Source: Ignavibacteriales bacterium (lineage in GTDB: Bacteria > Bacteroidota > Ignavibacteria > Ignavibacteriales > Melioribacteraceae). From it: 64,000 nucleotides of DNA. Below are positions 1 to 9,282 of the stretch, in pieces. The notes below the pieces were generated by a model, which saw only the letters and a program-made list of their open reading frames with translations, was not told the origin of the DNA and ran no database searches. Both the position numbers and the translations under genes were made by a program. Each line of letters starts with the position of its first letter. Positions within the stretch are counted from its first letter, which is position 1. The stretch is from the NCBI GenBank assembly GCA_026390775.1, contig JAPLFF010000003.1, forward strand, positions 186,001-250,000. Direction: 5' to 3'.

Positions 1-463
1 GTCGCTAAAGAATCCGGCCATTCGCGTTGAGATCAACGAACGCTACGATCAATTTTATCCCATACTTCTTGAGAACAAAGCTCGTCACAATGTTAAACCA
101 ACTCACTCATACGAAGATCTTCTTCGCCTAAAAGAATTGATGCCGGATAATCTCAAACTGTTTATGGTTTACCTTGATGACAAACCGATCGGCGGTTCGT
201 CAATGTTTTTTGCCAATAAAAACGTCGCGTTATGTTTCTATAACATGCTTAGGTATGAATATGCTGAATACAAACCAATTCAGCGAGTGATGTACGAAGT
301 TCTGAAATATTCCACCGAGAATAGTTATGCGTATGTTGATATCGGAGTTTCCCAAGACACTAAAGCGCAGAATCCGATGACACCGAGCATGAGTTTGATC
401 GAGTTCAAAGAAAAATTTGATGCAAAGACAATTATGAGAAACACTTTCCATATTAAACTTTGA
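1..463 (+). CDS. GNAT/FemAB-like acetyltransferase, C-terminal part (5' end outside window)
   Basis: The frame is open from base 2 to the TGA at 461-463, so the window holds the last 153 codons of a gene that starts upstream; a TTG at 137 is internal. The text reads like the C-terminal GNAT fold of FemAB-type or Acetyltransf_6 proteins: a helix with an ERYDQFYPILLENK-like stretch, a beta strand followed by PIGGSSMFF, and the late YVDIGVSQDT segment where such enzymes place the acyl donor. These proteins often sit in surface polysaccharide clusters, and a glycosyltransferase follows with a 4-bp overlap (TTGA), suggesting one operon. The family call rests on fold-like pattern only; the substrate is unknown. 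Confidence 0.6.
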   Translation, partial: SLKNPAIRVEINERYDQFYPILLENKARHNVKPTHSYEDLLRLKELMPDNLKLFMVYLDDKPIGGSSMFFANKNVALCFYNMLRYEYAEYKPIQRVMYEVLKYSTENSYAYVDIGVSQDTKAQNPMTPSMSLIEFKEKFDAKTIMRNTFHIKL

Positions 464-1599
464 GCGATTCGAAATGTATGGAACGAACAAAAAAAATTCA
501 CATATCATTTCTTGGAAATCCGCGTTTCGATTCACGCATAACTAATCTTTCTAATTCACTTCGAGAAGATAACTGTAAAGTTTCCGTTCTAGGTTTTGAT
601 TGGTTTATCTCTTCCGAAGATTATATTGATGAAGAAACAAAAATATTTGCGATCAAGAAAAATAAGTTCAGTTTATTTTTTTACCTGCATTTTGTTTTTA
701 TTTTAATAAGTGAACTGGTTAGATCAAGCGCAGATGTTTACTTCGCTGAAGATCTTTACACACTTCCTTTCGTAACAACAATTGCAAAAATTAAGAGAGC
801 CAAAGTCTATTATAACAGTCGTGAGATTTATGCTCACCTTGGAGGATTGCGTAACCGTCCGATGCTTCAAAGTATTGTGAAATCAATCGAAAAATTTTTT
901 ATTAAGCAAATAGATCTTGTCCTTACAACAGGACCGCTTGATTCGGAATACATAGAAAAATTATATAAGATCAGTGAAACTTTAGTTATAAGAAACATTC
1001 CGCTGTATCAAAAGGCAGTTTCAAAAATTGATCTAAGAAAAAAATACAATATTGATCAAGGCAAAATAATTTTAATTTATCAAGGAGTGATATTACTGGG
1101 TAGAGGTCTTGAGCAGATTATTAACGCAATTGCAAGACTTCCAAAAACAGTTTTGATAATTCTTGGCGAGGGTGAACAGAAAAATAATTTTATTGAGCTT
1201 GCTAAAAAGTTGAATGTTTCGGGAAGAATTATTTTCGCAGGATCGGTTGATCAAAAAGATTTGATTAATTATACCGCAGGCGGAGATGTTGGTTTATCCT
1301 TGATTGAAAATATCAGCATTAGTTATTATCACGCTCTTCCTAATAAATTATTCGAATACATTATGGCCGGACTGCCGGTCCTTTGCAGCGATCTTCCTCA
1401 AATGAAAGCAGTTATTGAAAAATACAATGTTGGTGAAAGTATAAATATCGAAGATGAAGAAAATATTTTTTCGACTTTGAATAAGTGGTGCGCAAACCCG
1501 AATCTTCTTGAAGCTTACAAAAAAAATTGTGCTGTTGCAGCTAAAGAGTTAAACTGGCAGGAAGAATACAAAAGAGTGCGAGAGTTTTTGCTAAAATGA
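460..1599 (+). CDS. Glycosyltransferase, GT4-like
   Basis: A 379-residue GT-B type glycosyltransferase. The N-terminal half begins with a strand and the FLGNPRFDSRITNLSNSL segment typical of glycosyl-transferase N domains. The C-terminal half holds the Rossmann donor-binding domain: LIYQGVILLGRGLEQII, then ILGEGEQ, then LPNKLFEYIMAGLPVLCSD, whose conserved Glu and small residues bind the nucleotide sugar in GT4 enzymes. The TTG at 460 overlaps the stop of the upstream gene by 4 bp, which suggests translational coupling; an ATG at 478 would remove only six residues and is equally possible. It probably transfers a sugar to a cell-surface glycan, but donor and acceptor cannot be read from the sequence. 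Confidence 0.8.
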   Translation: MSDSKCMERTKKIHISFLGNPRFDSRITNLSNSLREDNCKVSVLGFDWFISSEDYIDEETKIFAIKKNKFSLFFYLHFVFILISELVRSSADVYFAEDLYTLPFVTTIAKIKRAKVYYNSREIYAHLGGLRNRPMLQSIVKSIEKFFIKQIDLVLTTGPLDSEYIEKLYKISETLVIRNIPLYQKAVSKIDLRKKYNIDQGKIILIYQGVILLGRGLEQIINAIARLPKTVLIILGEGEQKNNFIELAKKLNVSGRIIFAGSVDQKDLINYTAGGDVGLSLIENISISYYHALPNKLFEYIMAGLPVLCSDLPQMKAVIEKYNVGESINIEDEENIFSTLNKWCANPNLLEAYKKNCAVAAKELNWQEEYKRVREFLLK

Positions 1600-1619
1600 A
1601 AAACTTATCAAATACTTTC

Positions 1620-1634
1620 CTTCCCTTTGGGAAG
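1620..1634. repeat. Short hairpin of an intergenic repeat behind the glycosyltransferase gene
   Basis: CTTCCC-TTT-GGGAAG forms a perfect 6-bp stem 20 bases past the glycosyltransferase stop and is followed by AGTTGGGATGG and, from 1651, a T-rich run. It resembles the CCC-TTT-GGG intergenic repeats I associate with Bacteroidota genomes. It may help end transcription, but the T run is 18 bases away. Confidence 0.4.
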
Positions 1635-1669
1635 AGTTGGGATGGACAGGTAATTTTTTTATATTAGCA

Positions 1670-1689
1670 CCTGCCTACCGGTAGGCAGG
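1670..1689. repeat. Perfect 20-bp palindrome upstream of the SRP RNA
   Basis: CCTGCCTACC followed at once by GGTAGGCAGG gives a perfect self-complementary 20-mer, much more GC-rich than its surroundings. It lies 10 bases before the SRP RNA. It has the look of a dispersed repetitive extragenic palindrome; no second copy is seen in this window. Confidence 0.7.
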
Positions 1690-1699
1690 CCCCATTTTT

Positions 1700-1792
1700 G
1701 CCAGGCACTGATCGGCAAGTTTATACCCAACCCCGCCAGATCCGGAAGGAAGCAACGGTCAGTATGTAACTTGGGTGATTGGCTGTCTGGCA
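1700..1792 (+). ncRNA. ffs: Small signal recognition particle RNA (4.5S type)
   Basis: The apical part contains CCGCCAGATCCGGAAGG followed by AAGCA, the conserved tetraloop and asymmetric bulge that binds Ffh. The ends pair: GCCAGGCA at about 1700-1707 with TGTCTGGC at 1784-1791, and an inner ACCCAA (1725-1730) pairs with TTGGGT (1771-1776), giving the long single hairpin of the small bacterial form without an Alu domain. A T run (1793-1798) follows the closing stem and would serve as terminator. The RNA works with Ffh in co-translational targeting of membrane and secreted proteins. The next 200 bases, up to the lipoprotein gene, show no other feature apart from the ribosome binding site. Confidence 0.93.
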
Positions 1793-1993
1793 ATTTTTTC
1801 CCACAATATAACGTGAATTTCACTTGACGATGATTTGAAAAGATTCGTTTGAATAATGATAATATTTATTTTAAGTTGGGTTTAGTTCAAAAGTATGAAT
1901 AATTTGTCTTTACAGTTAAATATATCATTACCTTATATTAATTTGCACAGAAAGGAGACGAAGAAAAGAGTTTAATATTGATGGGAGGATTAT

Positions 1994-3853
1994 ATGAAGC
2001 ATAACATTCTTATTCTTACCTTAACAGTAATAACAATATTTATATTAATTACAAGTTGCAGCAAAAGTGATTCAAATAATCCAGCTAACCCGTCTGCAAC
2101 CGCTCCAGCCATTCCAGCTTTATCATATCCTGCTCATAATTCAACAAATGTTAGTACAACTTTGATATTAAATTGGAACGCAAGCAGTAATGCAGCAAGT
2201 TATGGTTTACAGGTTGCTTCAAACAGTTCTTTTACCAACCTGGTCTTTGATCAGAAAAGTATAACAACTACAAGTCAGCAAATCACACAATTACTTACCT
2301 CAACTAAATATTACTGGAGAGTTAATGCAAGCAATAGTGCAGGGACATCAGATTGGAGTGACTATTGGGCTTTTACAACAACAGCCGGCGGAAGTGTTCC
2401 ATCAATACCAACTTTATTTATGCCGCCTAATAATGCAACGAATATTTCAACTTCACCAACTTTATCATGGAATGAAAGTTCCGGTGCAAAAAATTATAGC
2501 TTGTCAGTCTGGCGGACAGATAATGGTCTAAGTGTTTTTCTTGGTTATGTAACAGGTACAAGTCAACAACTTACCGGATTAGAAAATAATGTTAACTACA
2601 CCTGGTATGTAAATGCAAACAACGATTACGGCTCTTCCGGTTGGTCGGATAGATGGAATTTTACAACAAGTGCCGGTAATCCTCCTGCAGGGCCACCGGT
2701 TTTAACATCACCCACAAATAGTGCAATAAACATTTCCTTAAATCCAACTTGCAGTTGGAATGCGAGCGCCGGCGCTGCAAATTATAATTTACTTGTGTCT
2801 ACAGAAAATATTTTTTCAAACATAGTCTTTACCGGAGAGACAGCAACTACAAGTTTACAGGTAACGGGATTAAATAATTCAATCACATATTATTGGAAAG
2901 TAAAGGCAATAAATAATTATGGTTCATCAAATTGGTCGAGTATTTGGAGTTTTACAACATTATCAGCAGGTACTGCTCCTGACCCGCCAACATTATATTC
3001 ACCGAGCAACGGCGCAGCAAATGTTGAAATACCAACAACATTAACCTGGTATGTTAATACTGGGGCAACAAGTTATGCATTGCAAGTTTCATCAAACAGT
3101 TCATTCAGTGATTACATTTACAATCAAAGCGGATTAACAAAGGTAAACCAAATGGTAACTGGATTGAGCAATTTAACAACATATTACTGGCGAGTAAGTT
3201 CAGCGAATATTTATGGATCATCTGCATATTCAAGTGCCTGGTCTTTTACAACAGCGAGCAGCGGCGGTACGCCGTGTGTAGGAACGCCGACGGTAAATTA
3301 TGGCAGTAAAACATATCACACTGTTCAGATAGGAACACAATGCTGGTTAAAAGAAAATCTTGATATTGGAACAATGAAACTTGGGACAGAAGAACAAACC
3401 GACAACGGAACGATAGAAAAATATTGTTTCAATGATGATCCATATAACTGCGCGTTGTTTGGCGGATTATATGAATGGAATGAAGCAATGCAATATGATA
3501 CAACACAAAAAGCACAGGGTGTTTGTCCCAGCGGATGGCATTTACCAAATTTAGAAGAATTTCAGACTTTAATAACTGCAGTAAATAATGATGGAAATGC
3601 ATTAAAGGAAATTGGCCAAGGTACCGGTAATGGAGCAGGAACAAACACAAGCGGCTTTTCCGCACTGTTAGCGGGCTACCGCTATTCTGATGGTAGATTC
3701 CTCGAATTTGGTCAGAGTATACGCTTTTGGATTTCTACCGAAAAATGGAATACTCACGCTTACGATATCGGCTTGTTTAACATCAATAATTTCATTTTTG
3801 TGTACTATACCGGCAGAAATATTGGTTACTATGTTCGCTGCGTTAAGGATTGA
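1994..3853 (+). CDS. Lipoprotein with four fibronectin III-like repeats and a C-terminal FISUMP domain
   Basis: A 619-residue exported lipoprotein. The start follows GGGAGG at a good distance. Residues 1-22 form a signal peptide ending in a lipobox (LITSC), so the mature protein should be lipid-anchored at about Cys22. Four repeats of about 95 residues follow (roughly 37-130, 133-226, 231-323, 328-423), each with a TxTLxWN entry, a YxLQVS strand, a TxYYWRV strand and a final WSxxWxFTT, the fibronectin III pattern. Residues about 424-619 match the Fibrobacter succinogenes major domain: VNYGSKTYHTVQIGTQCW, WLKENLD, a GLYEWNEAM box, CPSGWHLP and a final YYVRCVKD. These proteins are surface-exposed and their role is mostly unknown. 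Repeats this similar may expand and contract. Confidence 0.88.
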   Translation: MKHNILILTLTVITIFILITSCSKSDSNNPANPSATAPAIPALSYPAHNSTNVSTTLILNWNASSNAASYGLQVASNSSFTNLVFDQKSITTTSQQITQLLTSTKYYWRVNASNSAGTSDWSDYWAFTTTAGGSVPSIPTLFMPPNNATNISTSPTLSWNESSGAKNYSLSVWRTDNGLSVFLGYVTGTSQQLTGLENNVNYTWYVNANNDYGSSGWSDRWNFTTSAGNPPAGPPVLTSPTNSAINISLNPTCSWNASAGAANYNLLVSTENIFSNIVFTGETATTSLQVTGLNNSITYYWKVKAINNYGSSNWSSIWSFTTLSAGTAPDPPTLYSPSNGAANVEIPTTLTWYVNTGATSYALQVSSNSSFSDYIYNQSGLTKVNQMVTGLSNLTTYYWRVSSANIYGSSAYSSAWSFTTASSGGTPCVGTPTVNYGSKTYHTVQIGTQCWLKENLDIGTMKLGTEEQTDNGTIEKYCFNDDPYNCALFGGLYEWNEAMQYDTTQKAQGVCPSGWHLPNLEEFQTLITAVNNDGNALKEIGQGTGNGAGTNTSGFSALLAGYRYSDGRFLEFGQSIRFWISTEKWNTHAYDIGLFNINNFIFVYYTGRNIGYYVRCVKD

Positions 3854-3884
3854 AGAAAAAAAAGTTATGAATTGTGAGTTATGA

Positions 3885-4145
3885 ATGTTACTAAAGTATA
3901 AAAGAAAGAAGAGAAGAAATAAAAAGAGAATTAATTATATATTTATCTTGATTTGGTTCACTGTAAGCACAATGTCTGCACAGACAGTTAGTATTATTGT
4001 AAGTGAAATTAAAACTGATAAAGCTTTTGTCTATTCATTGCAAGGAGAAAAGACTTTTCTTATTGATTCGATTCAAGCATCTGCAAGATCGCCTAACAAC
4101 TGGCGTATGCCTGCATCAGTAGTTCTTCATGTAGCAGCTTCATAA
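3885..4145 (+). pseudogene. Truncated N-terminal fragment of a secreted protein
   Basis: An 86-codon frame with a basic start (KYKRKKRRNKKR), a hydrophobic stretch (YIFILIWFTVSTMS) and AQ, which looks like a signal peptide. It is followed by VSEIKTDKAFVYSLQGEKTF, reminiscent of the first strands of DUF4369-type domains found ahead of thioredoxin domains. After LIDSIQ the text turns into low-quality sequence (ASARSPNNWRMPASVV) and stops, far too short for such a protein. I read it as the remnant of a gene cut off at about base 4077. Nothing else is evident in 4146-4260, where two convergent genes meet. It could instead be a genuine small secreted protein. Confidence 0.4.
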
Positions 4146-4260
4146 AAGTGGGGGTTTCGAATTCCAAAACTATAGACTATCAAATGAACACATGAAAACT
4201 CCTTCTCTAATTGTATTTTATTATTCAGGAAATAATAGTTTTAAATTGAATATGTACAGG

Positions 4261-6090
4261 TTAGGAATCTATATTACGATTATGATAATGTTCAAATATT
4301 TTTTTTGCTTTTGCTATGCCGATAACTTCTGCCAGCTTTGATTCATCTGCGATTTTAACTTCATCTAAACTAAGTTTTGTTAAGAGCTTTTGCGCAACTT
4401 TTTCGCCGACCCCTTTTATTTCCAGTAACTCACTTGTGATAGTTCTTTTACTTCTCCGTTCACGGTGAAATGTAATTGCAAAACGATGGGCTTCATCTCT
4501 TACATGTTGAAGAAGTTTCAAGCTTGATGACGTTTTCGGGATTGATTGCGCTTCAGATTCTCCCGGAAGAAAAACTTCTTCCAACCGTTTAGCTAAACCA
4601 ATGATCTCATAATTTTTAATTCCTAGATTGTCGAGTGAATCTATTGCACTGGAGAGTTGTCCTTTACCGCCATCAACCATAATTAAATCCGGTACAGGCA
4701 ATTTTTCTTCTTTTACTCTATTGTAACGCCGCGTAATAATTTCCTTCATACTTGCAAAATCATCCGGTCCTTCAACGGTTTTGATAATGAACTTGCGGTA
4801 TAAACTTTTCTTTGGTTTACCATCAACAAAAACAACCATACTTGCTACTGCATCGGTTCCCTGAAGGTTACTGTTATCAAAACATTCAATTAATCGCGGA
4901 AGTTTTTTCAAACGTAAATCTCTCTGCAAAGCTGAAAGAACATACGGAACATTCCCTTCCTTCTTCATTTTCTGAAGTTGAATTTCCTTTAATTGGAATT
5001 CGGCATTATGCTTGCACATTAACATCAGCGATTTAGTATCGCTCTGCCTTTGCGGAATTACGAACTTACATTTCTTCAATGCTTTTGTATTCAGCCATTC
5101 AATAAGTGAATCAGAATCTTCCGGTTCTATTTCTAAAATAATTTCCTGCGGTACCTCAACAAACTCATTGTAATAAAATTTTATAATTGCAGAATAGATT
5201 TGTCCTAGTTCTTCATTTTCTCCAATGCTCAAATTGAATTGTCGTTGCCCAACAAGTTTCCCGCATCGAATATTTAATATTGTTGCAGCTGCATCCTTAC
5301 CTTCAAATGCGGCGCTTATAACATCGCGGTCTTCCAAATCATTCGTTACAATTTTTTGTTTTGATGAATAAACTTGTAGCTGATCAATTCGATCGCGCAG
5401 TCCCGCAGCTTTCTCAAATTCATATTTTGCAGAAGCATTTTCCATTTGCGATTTTAACTCTGTAATCAATTCTTCGGTTTTGCCCCGCAGTACTTTTATT
5501 ATCTGGTTAACCATTCCGTTGTAATGTGATTGCGTAACCAATCCTTCGCAAGGCCCTTCGCATTTCTTAATATGATAATCCAAACAAACCTTAATTTTTT
5601 TCTTATCAATAGCTTCTTGTGTTATATCAAGCTTGCAACTTCTAATTTTGAAAAGTTTGTTCAGGATTCGAAGAGAATTTTTCATGTTCTTTACATCTGT
5701 ATAAGGACCGAAATATTTAGATCCGTCTTTTACAACATTTCTTGTCGGAAAGATTTGAGGGAACATCTCATTGGTAACATGAATGTATGGGAATGATTTA
5801 TCGTCCTTAAGAGTTATGTTATAGCGTGGTTTAAATTCTTTGATGAGATTATTTTCTAATACTAATGCTTCAATTTCAGAATCGGTTACGATTAACTGAA
5901 GATCAAAAATTTTGGAAACAAGTATCTCCGTCTTTGGTGAATCAACCTTGATCTTAAAATATGATCGGACTCTATTACGTAGATTTTTAGCTTTTCCTAC
6001 GTAAATCACTTTTCCTTTCTCATTCAGAAATTGATAAATGCCAGGCAAGGAAGGAAGTGAATTAAGTTTATCTTCTAATACAGCATTCAT
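4261..6090 (-). CDS. uvrC: UvrABC system protein C (excinuclease subunit C)
   Basis: 609 residues, full length for UvrC, which makes both incisions around a bulky DNA lesion after UvrA-UvrB loading. An N-terminal GIY-YIG nuclease (LPGIYQFLNEKGKVIYVGKA, residues about 15-34) makes the 3' cut. A UVR motif for UvrB contact lies at about 210-240 (YEFEKAAGLRDRIDQL). The RNase H-like nuclease for the 5' cut carries ECFDNSNLQG, IMVDGGKGQL and AHRFAITFHR. A C-terminal helix-hairpin-helix (LEIKGVGEKVAQKLL) binds DNA. It reads toward the minus side and stops near the truncated fragment; glgC lies upstream on the same strand, separated by 106 bp and a hairpin. Confidence 0.97.
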   Translation of the reverse strand: MNAVLEDKLNSLPSLPGIYQFLNEKGKVIYVGKAKNLRNRVRSYFKIKVDSPKTEILVSKIFDLQLIVTDSEIEALVLENNLIKEFKPRYNITLKDDKSFPYIHVTNEMFPQIFPTRNVVKDGSKYFGPYTDVKNMKNSLRILNKLFKIRSCKLDITQEAIDKKKIKVCLDYHIKKCEGPCEGLVTQSHYNGMVNQIIKVLRGKTEELITELKSQMENASAKYEFEKAAGLRDRIDQLQVYSSKQKIVTNDLEDRDVISAAFEGKDAAATILNIRCGKLVGQRQFNLSIGENEELGQIYSAIIKFYYNEFVEVPQEIILEIEPEDSDSLIEWLNTKALKKCKFVIPQRQSDTKSLMLMCKHNAEFQLKEIQLQKMKKEGNVPYVLSALQRDLRLKKLPRLIECFDNSNLQGTDAVASMVVFVDGKPKKSLYRKFIIKTVEGPDDFASMKEIITRRYNRVKEEKLPVPDLIMVDGGKGQLSSAIDSLDNLGIKNYEIIGLAKRLEEVFLPGESEAQSIPKTSSSLKLLQHVRDEAHRFAITFHRERRSKRTITSELLEIKGVGEKVAQKLLTKLSLDEVKIADESKLAEVIGIAKAKKIFEHYHNRNIDS

Positions 6091-6169
6091 ATATTTTTTT
6101 GAATTAGTATCTCTTAATTATAAAATGAAAATGTGAATTGCAATTAGCGGGGTGATAATATTTTGGTAA

Positions 6170-6189
6170 AGACGGGATATACCCCGTCT
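6170..6189. repeat. Inverted repeat between glgC and uvrC, terminator-like
   Basis: AGACGGG-ATATAC-CCCGTCT forms a 7-bp GC-rich stem just after the glgC stop codon (minus strand). It probably ends or attenuates the glgC transcript, although there is no clean T run on either side. The GACGGG/CCCGTC text is also common as a dispersed intergenic repeat. Confidence 0.5.
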
Positions 6190-6196
6190 CTACAGT

Positions 6197-7435
6197 TTAT
6201 TTAAAAATGTAATTCTTCGGAATTACAACAATACCCGTATCTGAAACAGTAAATCTTTTCCTGTCTAATTCGGGATCAAATCCAATCTCTGTTCCTTCCG
6301 GTATCACTACGTTTTTATCTATGATAGTTCTACGTATTCTTGAGTGTCTGCCTATTTTACAATTATCAAAAATTATTGAATCGGTAATATAAGAGTAGCT
6401 ATTCACTCGTACATTAAAACCAACGATGGAACGTTCAACTAATCCGCCGGAGATTATTGTCCCATCAGATACGAGAGAATTGATAGCACGTCCAACTCGT
6501 TCACCTTCATGAGAAACGGTTTTTGCCGGAGGATATTGCTGCTGCTGAGTTCGTAACGGCCAGTCAAAATCGTACAAATTGAAATGGGGACTAACATTTA
6601 TAAGATCCATACTTGCAGCGTAGTAGCTGTCGATTGTGCCTACATCAATCCAATAAGGCTTATCTTTTTTATTTTCATCAATGAACCGGTATGCTTGAAC
6701 GTGATAATCATTTTTTAGCATAAACGGAATTATATCTTTGCCAAAATCATGATCGGGAATTTTTTCTTTTTCCATTTTAGCAAAGACTTCTTTCATTGCG
6801 GCAATATTAAAAACATAAATTCCCATATTGACTAAAGAATGATCTTGCTTATCCGGAATAGTAGGAGGTGATTTTGGTTTTTCGATAAAGGAAGAAACCT
6901 TATAGTTCGGATCAATCTCAATCACACCAAAACGCGAAGCTTGTTCTTTTGTAACTTCTATTGCTGCTAATGATAAGTGAGCTTTCTTTTCAATGTGGTA
7001 TTGGATCATCTTTAAATAATCCATCTTATAGATATGATCACCGGATAGAATTAAGAGCCATTCGTAATGTTCATCTTCAAGCAGATTGAAGTTTTGGCGG
7101 ATTGCATTTGCGGTGCCCATATACCAGTTGTTGCTAATCTTGAATTGGGGCGGAATCGAATAGATAAATTCTCTTAACTCCGGGTTAAAAATATTCCAAG
7201 CTTCATAAAGGTGGCGGTTAAGAGAATCGGATTTGTACTGAGTTAAAACAAAAATTTTTCTAAAGCCTGAGTTTAAGCAATTGGAGAGAGTGAAATCAAT
7301 TATTCTGTATTTTCCTCCGAAAGGAACGGAAGGTTTTGTTCTATCTTTTGTTAAAGGGAATAATCTTTCACCTTGTCCGCCAGCCAAAACCATTGTTAAA
7401 GTTTTTCTTAGAATTGTTGAACCGGTGTAAGCCAT
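6197..7435 (-). CDS. glgC: Glucose-1-phosphate adenylyltransferase
   Basis: 412 residues; makes ADP-glucose from glucose 1-phosphate and ATP, the committed step of bacterial glycogen synthesis. The nucleotidyltransferase signature is at residues about 16-36 (VLAGGQGERLFPLTKDRTKP), followed by GGKYRIIDFTLSNC. LSGDHIYKMDY and the substrate-site FIEKPKSPP are present, as is YWIDVGTIDSYY near the end of the catalytic domain. The C-terminal part is the left-handed beta helix of hexapeptide-like repeats (VGFNVRVNSYSYITDS and onward) used for allostery and tetramer formation. No other glycogen gene is in the window. It diverges from the M1 peptidase gene with 114 bp between them. Confidence 0.96.
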   Translation of the reverse strand: MAYTGSTILRKTLTMVLAGGQGERLFPLTKDRTKPSVPFGGKYRIIDFTLSNCLNSGFRKIFVLTQYKSDSLNRHLYEAWNIFNPELREFIYSIPPQFKISNNWYMGTANAIRQNFNLLEDEHYEWLLILSGDHIYKMDYLKMIQYHIEKKAHLSLAAIEVTKEQASRFGVIEIDPNYKVSSFIEKPKSPPTIPDKQDHSLVNMGIYVFNIAAMKEVFAKMEKEKIPDHDFGKDIIPFMLKNDYHVQAYRFIDENKKDKPYWIDVGTIDSYYAASMDLINVSPHFNLYDFDWPLRTQQQQYPPAKTVSHEGERVGRAINSLVSDGTIISGGLVERSIVGFNVRVNSYSYITDSIIFDNCKIGRHSRIRRTIIDKNVVIPEGTEIGFDPELDRKRFTVSDTGIVVIPKNYIFK

Positions 7436-7481
7436 AGCAGTCTCTTACGTAGTTAATTAAAATATATCTAATTAGTAATTG

Positions 7482-7510
7482 ATTGGCAATTAAAGAAATT
7501 GTTAACTTTG
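7482..7510 (+). promoter_or_regulatory. Candidate Bacteroidota-type promoter for the M1 peptidase gene
   Basis: A -7 box TAACTTTG (7503-7510) fits TAnnTTTG exactly, and ATTG (7482-7485), 17 bases upstream, fits the TTTG -33 box in three of four positions. This would give a leader of about 33 bases. It is a pattern match only. Confidence 0.45.
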
Positions 7511-7549
7511 AAATGAAATTCATATTTAACCTCTTATAAATTTTCTTAA

Positions 7550-9271
7550 ATGCTAAAACGAAAAAATATTCTATTTGCCGGTCTTTCAATCTTTGCAATA
7601 TTACTGTTGGTTGTAGGATATTTTATAATAAAATGGGCTTTAAATAATTTAGATCAGCTTAGACGAACCAAACAAGCCATCTCTCTCGCTGTCCAAATGA
7701 AAGATTTCAGTGAGAAAGAACTTGAAATCTATAATCCTAAAAGCCAAAGAGCTGTTGATGTTAAACATTACCTGATAAATCTTGATTTGTATCCTGAACA
7801 AAAAAAAATATTTGGAGATGTTACCATTAGCTTAAAAATAAATGATAAACAGTCAGATAGATTCGAAATTAATCTTTATGATAATTTTAAGATTAGTGAT
7901 ATTAATGTGAACGGTGAGCGGGCAGATTATAAACAAACAGAAAAAGTTTTATCTATTCTGAAAAAAAATAAAGAAATTGATTCAGCAGACGTTAGAATTA
8001 AATATGAAGGAACTCCAAAAAGTTTGGGTTTCGGCTCATTCAATTTTGAAGAAGTGGACGGACATTTGCAAACTTATACATTAAGCGAGCCGATCTTTGC
8101 TTCAACATGGTTTCCATGTATTGATTTGCCTGATGATAAAGCTTTACTCGATATTTATGTAACAAATGATTCATCTAACATATCACTTTCGAATGGAAAA
8201 TTGATTGATGTTAAATCAAACAGAGCACGTAGAACTTATCACTGGAAAACATTTTATCCAATTGCCACTTATTTGATCGCTGTTTATTCCGGTAATTATA
8301 AAACGTATTCTGAAAAATATAGAACCGTTACCGGAGACACTCTTAATCTTTCTTACTATGCGCTTCCAAAAAATATTGAAAATGCGAAAAAAGATTTTTC
8401 TGGACATACTTCTTATATAAAAGTATTTGAAGAATTATTTGGTCCTTATCCGTTCATAAAAGAAAAATACAGCGTTGCGGAGTTCTGGTGGCAGGGCGGT
8501 GCGATGGAAAATCAAACATTGACTGGAATTGGTTCTAATTATATAATTGCTCTACGGCTTAGTACTGATATGTTGATTCACGAACTCTCACATCATTGGT
8601 GGGGAGATGCTGTTACCCCAAAAACATGGAAAGATATTTGGCTCAATGAAGGATTTGCAACTTATTCGGAAGCATTGTATTGGGAAAAACAAGCAGGCTT
8701 CAGTGCACTTCAATCAACATTAAGTGCAAAGTTTGGAAAGTTTGACCACGGTACTCTTTATAATCCGGGCAATGCTTTGTTTGGACCCCTCGTTTATAAT
8801 AAAGGCGGATGGGTTCTGCATATGTTGAGAAAGGAAGTAGGGGATGGTGTATTTTTCAGAATATTGAAAGAGTATTTTCTTAAATACAAATATGGCAATG
8901 CTTCAACGGAGGATTTTAAGAATCTTTGTGAAAAAATATCTAAAAAGAATTTGAATCAGTTTTTTAACCAATGGGTTTATAAAGGGGAGGGGATAATTGA
9001 TATAGAATCCGATTGGAAAACGGTTCAAACAAATAATAATTATAATTCAGAAATTAGAATAAAACAGTTACAAAAAGGTTATGATATTTATAAATTTCCG
9101 ATAGATATTAAATTGATTTATGATAAACATGATGATTATACAGTCTCAACTGTTTATGTTTCGTCAAGAGATACTGTTATAAATATTCAGTCAAAGAAGA
9201 AGCCGTCAAAAATTATTTTAGATCCCGATAAATGGCTTCTTGCAAATATTGAAATGGTTAGTGTTAATTAA
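7550..9271 (+). CDS. M1 family zinc aminopeptidase, membrane-anchored
   Basis: 573 residues. A hydrophobic segment at about 6-28 anchors the protein or acts as an uncleaved signal, placing the catalytic part outside the cytoplasm. The M1 hallmarks are present: GGAMEN substrate-binding motif near residue 317 and the zinc site HELSH at 344-348 with the third ligand Glu 19 residues after the second His (WLNEGFATYSEAL). An N-terminal beta-saddle domain (about 70-260) precedes it. These enzymes remove N-terminal residues from peptides. The protein is shorter than the 850-residue PepN form and lacks its long helical C-terminal domain. It starts a run with lpxH and the class A PBP, so it may share their transcript. 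Confidence 0.92.
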   Translation: MLKRKNILFAGLSIFAILLLVVGYFIIKWALNNLDQLRRTKQAISLAVQMKDFSEKELEIYNPKSQRAVDVKHYLINLDLYPEQKKIFGDVTISLKINDKQSDRFEINLYDNFKISDINVNGERADYKQTEKVLSILKKNKEIDSADVRIKYEGTPKSLGFGSFNFEEVDGHLQTYTLSEPIFASTWFPCIDLPDDKALLDIYVTNDSSNISLSNGKLIDVKSNRARRTYHWKTFYPIATYLIAVYSGNYKTYSEKYRTVTGDTLNLSYYALPKNIENAKKDFSGHTSYIKVFEELFGPYPFIKEKYSVAEFWWQGGAMENQTLTGIGSNYIIALRLSTDMLIHELSHHWWGDAVTPKTWKDIWLNEGFATYSEALYWEKQAGFSALQSTLSAKFGKFDHGTLYNPGNALFGPLVYNKGGWVLHMLRKEVGDGVFFRILKEYFLKYKYGNASTEDFKNLCEKISKKNLNQFFNQWVYKGEGIIDIESDWKTVQTNNNYNSEIRIKQLQKGYDIYKFPIDIKLIYDKHDDYTVSTVYVSSRDTVINIQSKKKPSKIILDPDKWLLANIEMVSVN

Positions 9272-9282
9272 ATAATTGTCTA

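Noticed and set aside
1596-1665. Short frame beginning at ATG 1596 overlapping the glycosyltransferase stop
   Set aside because: About 20 codons that read through an intergenic hairpin repeat; no family resemblance.
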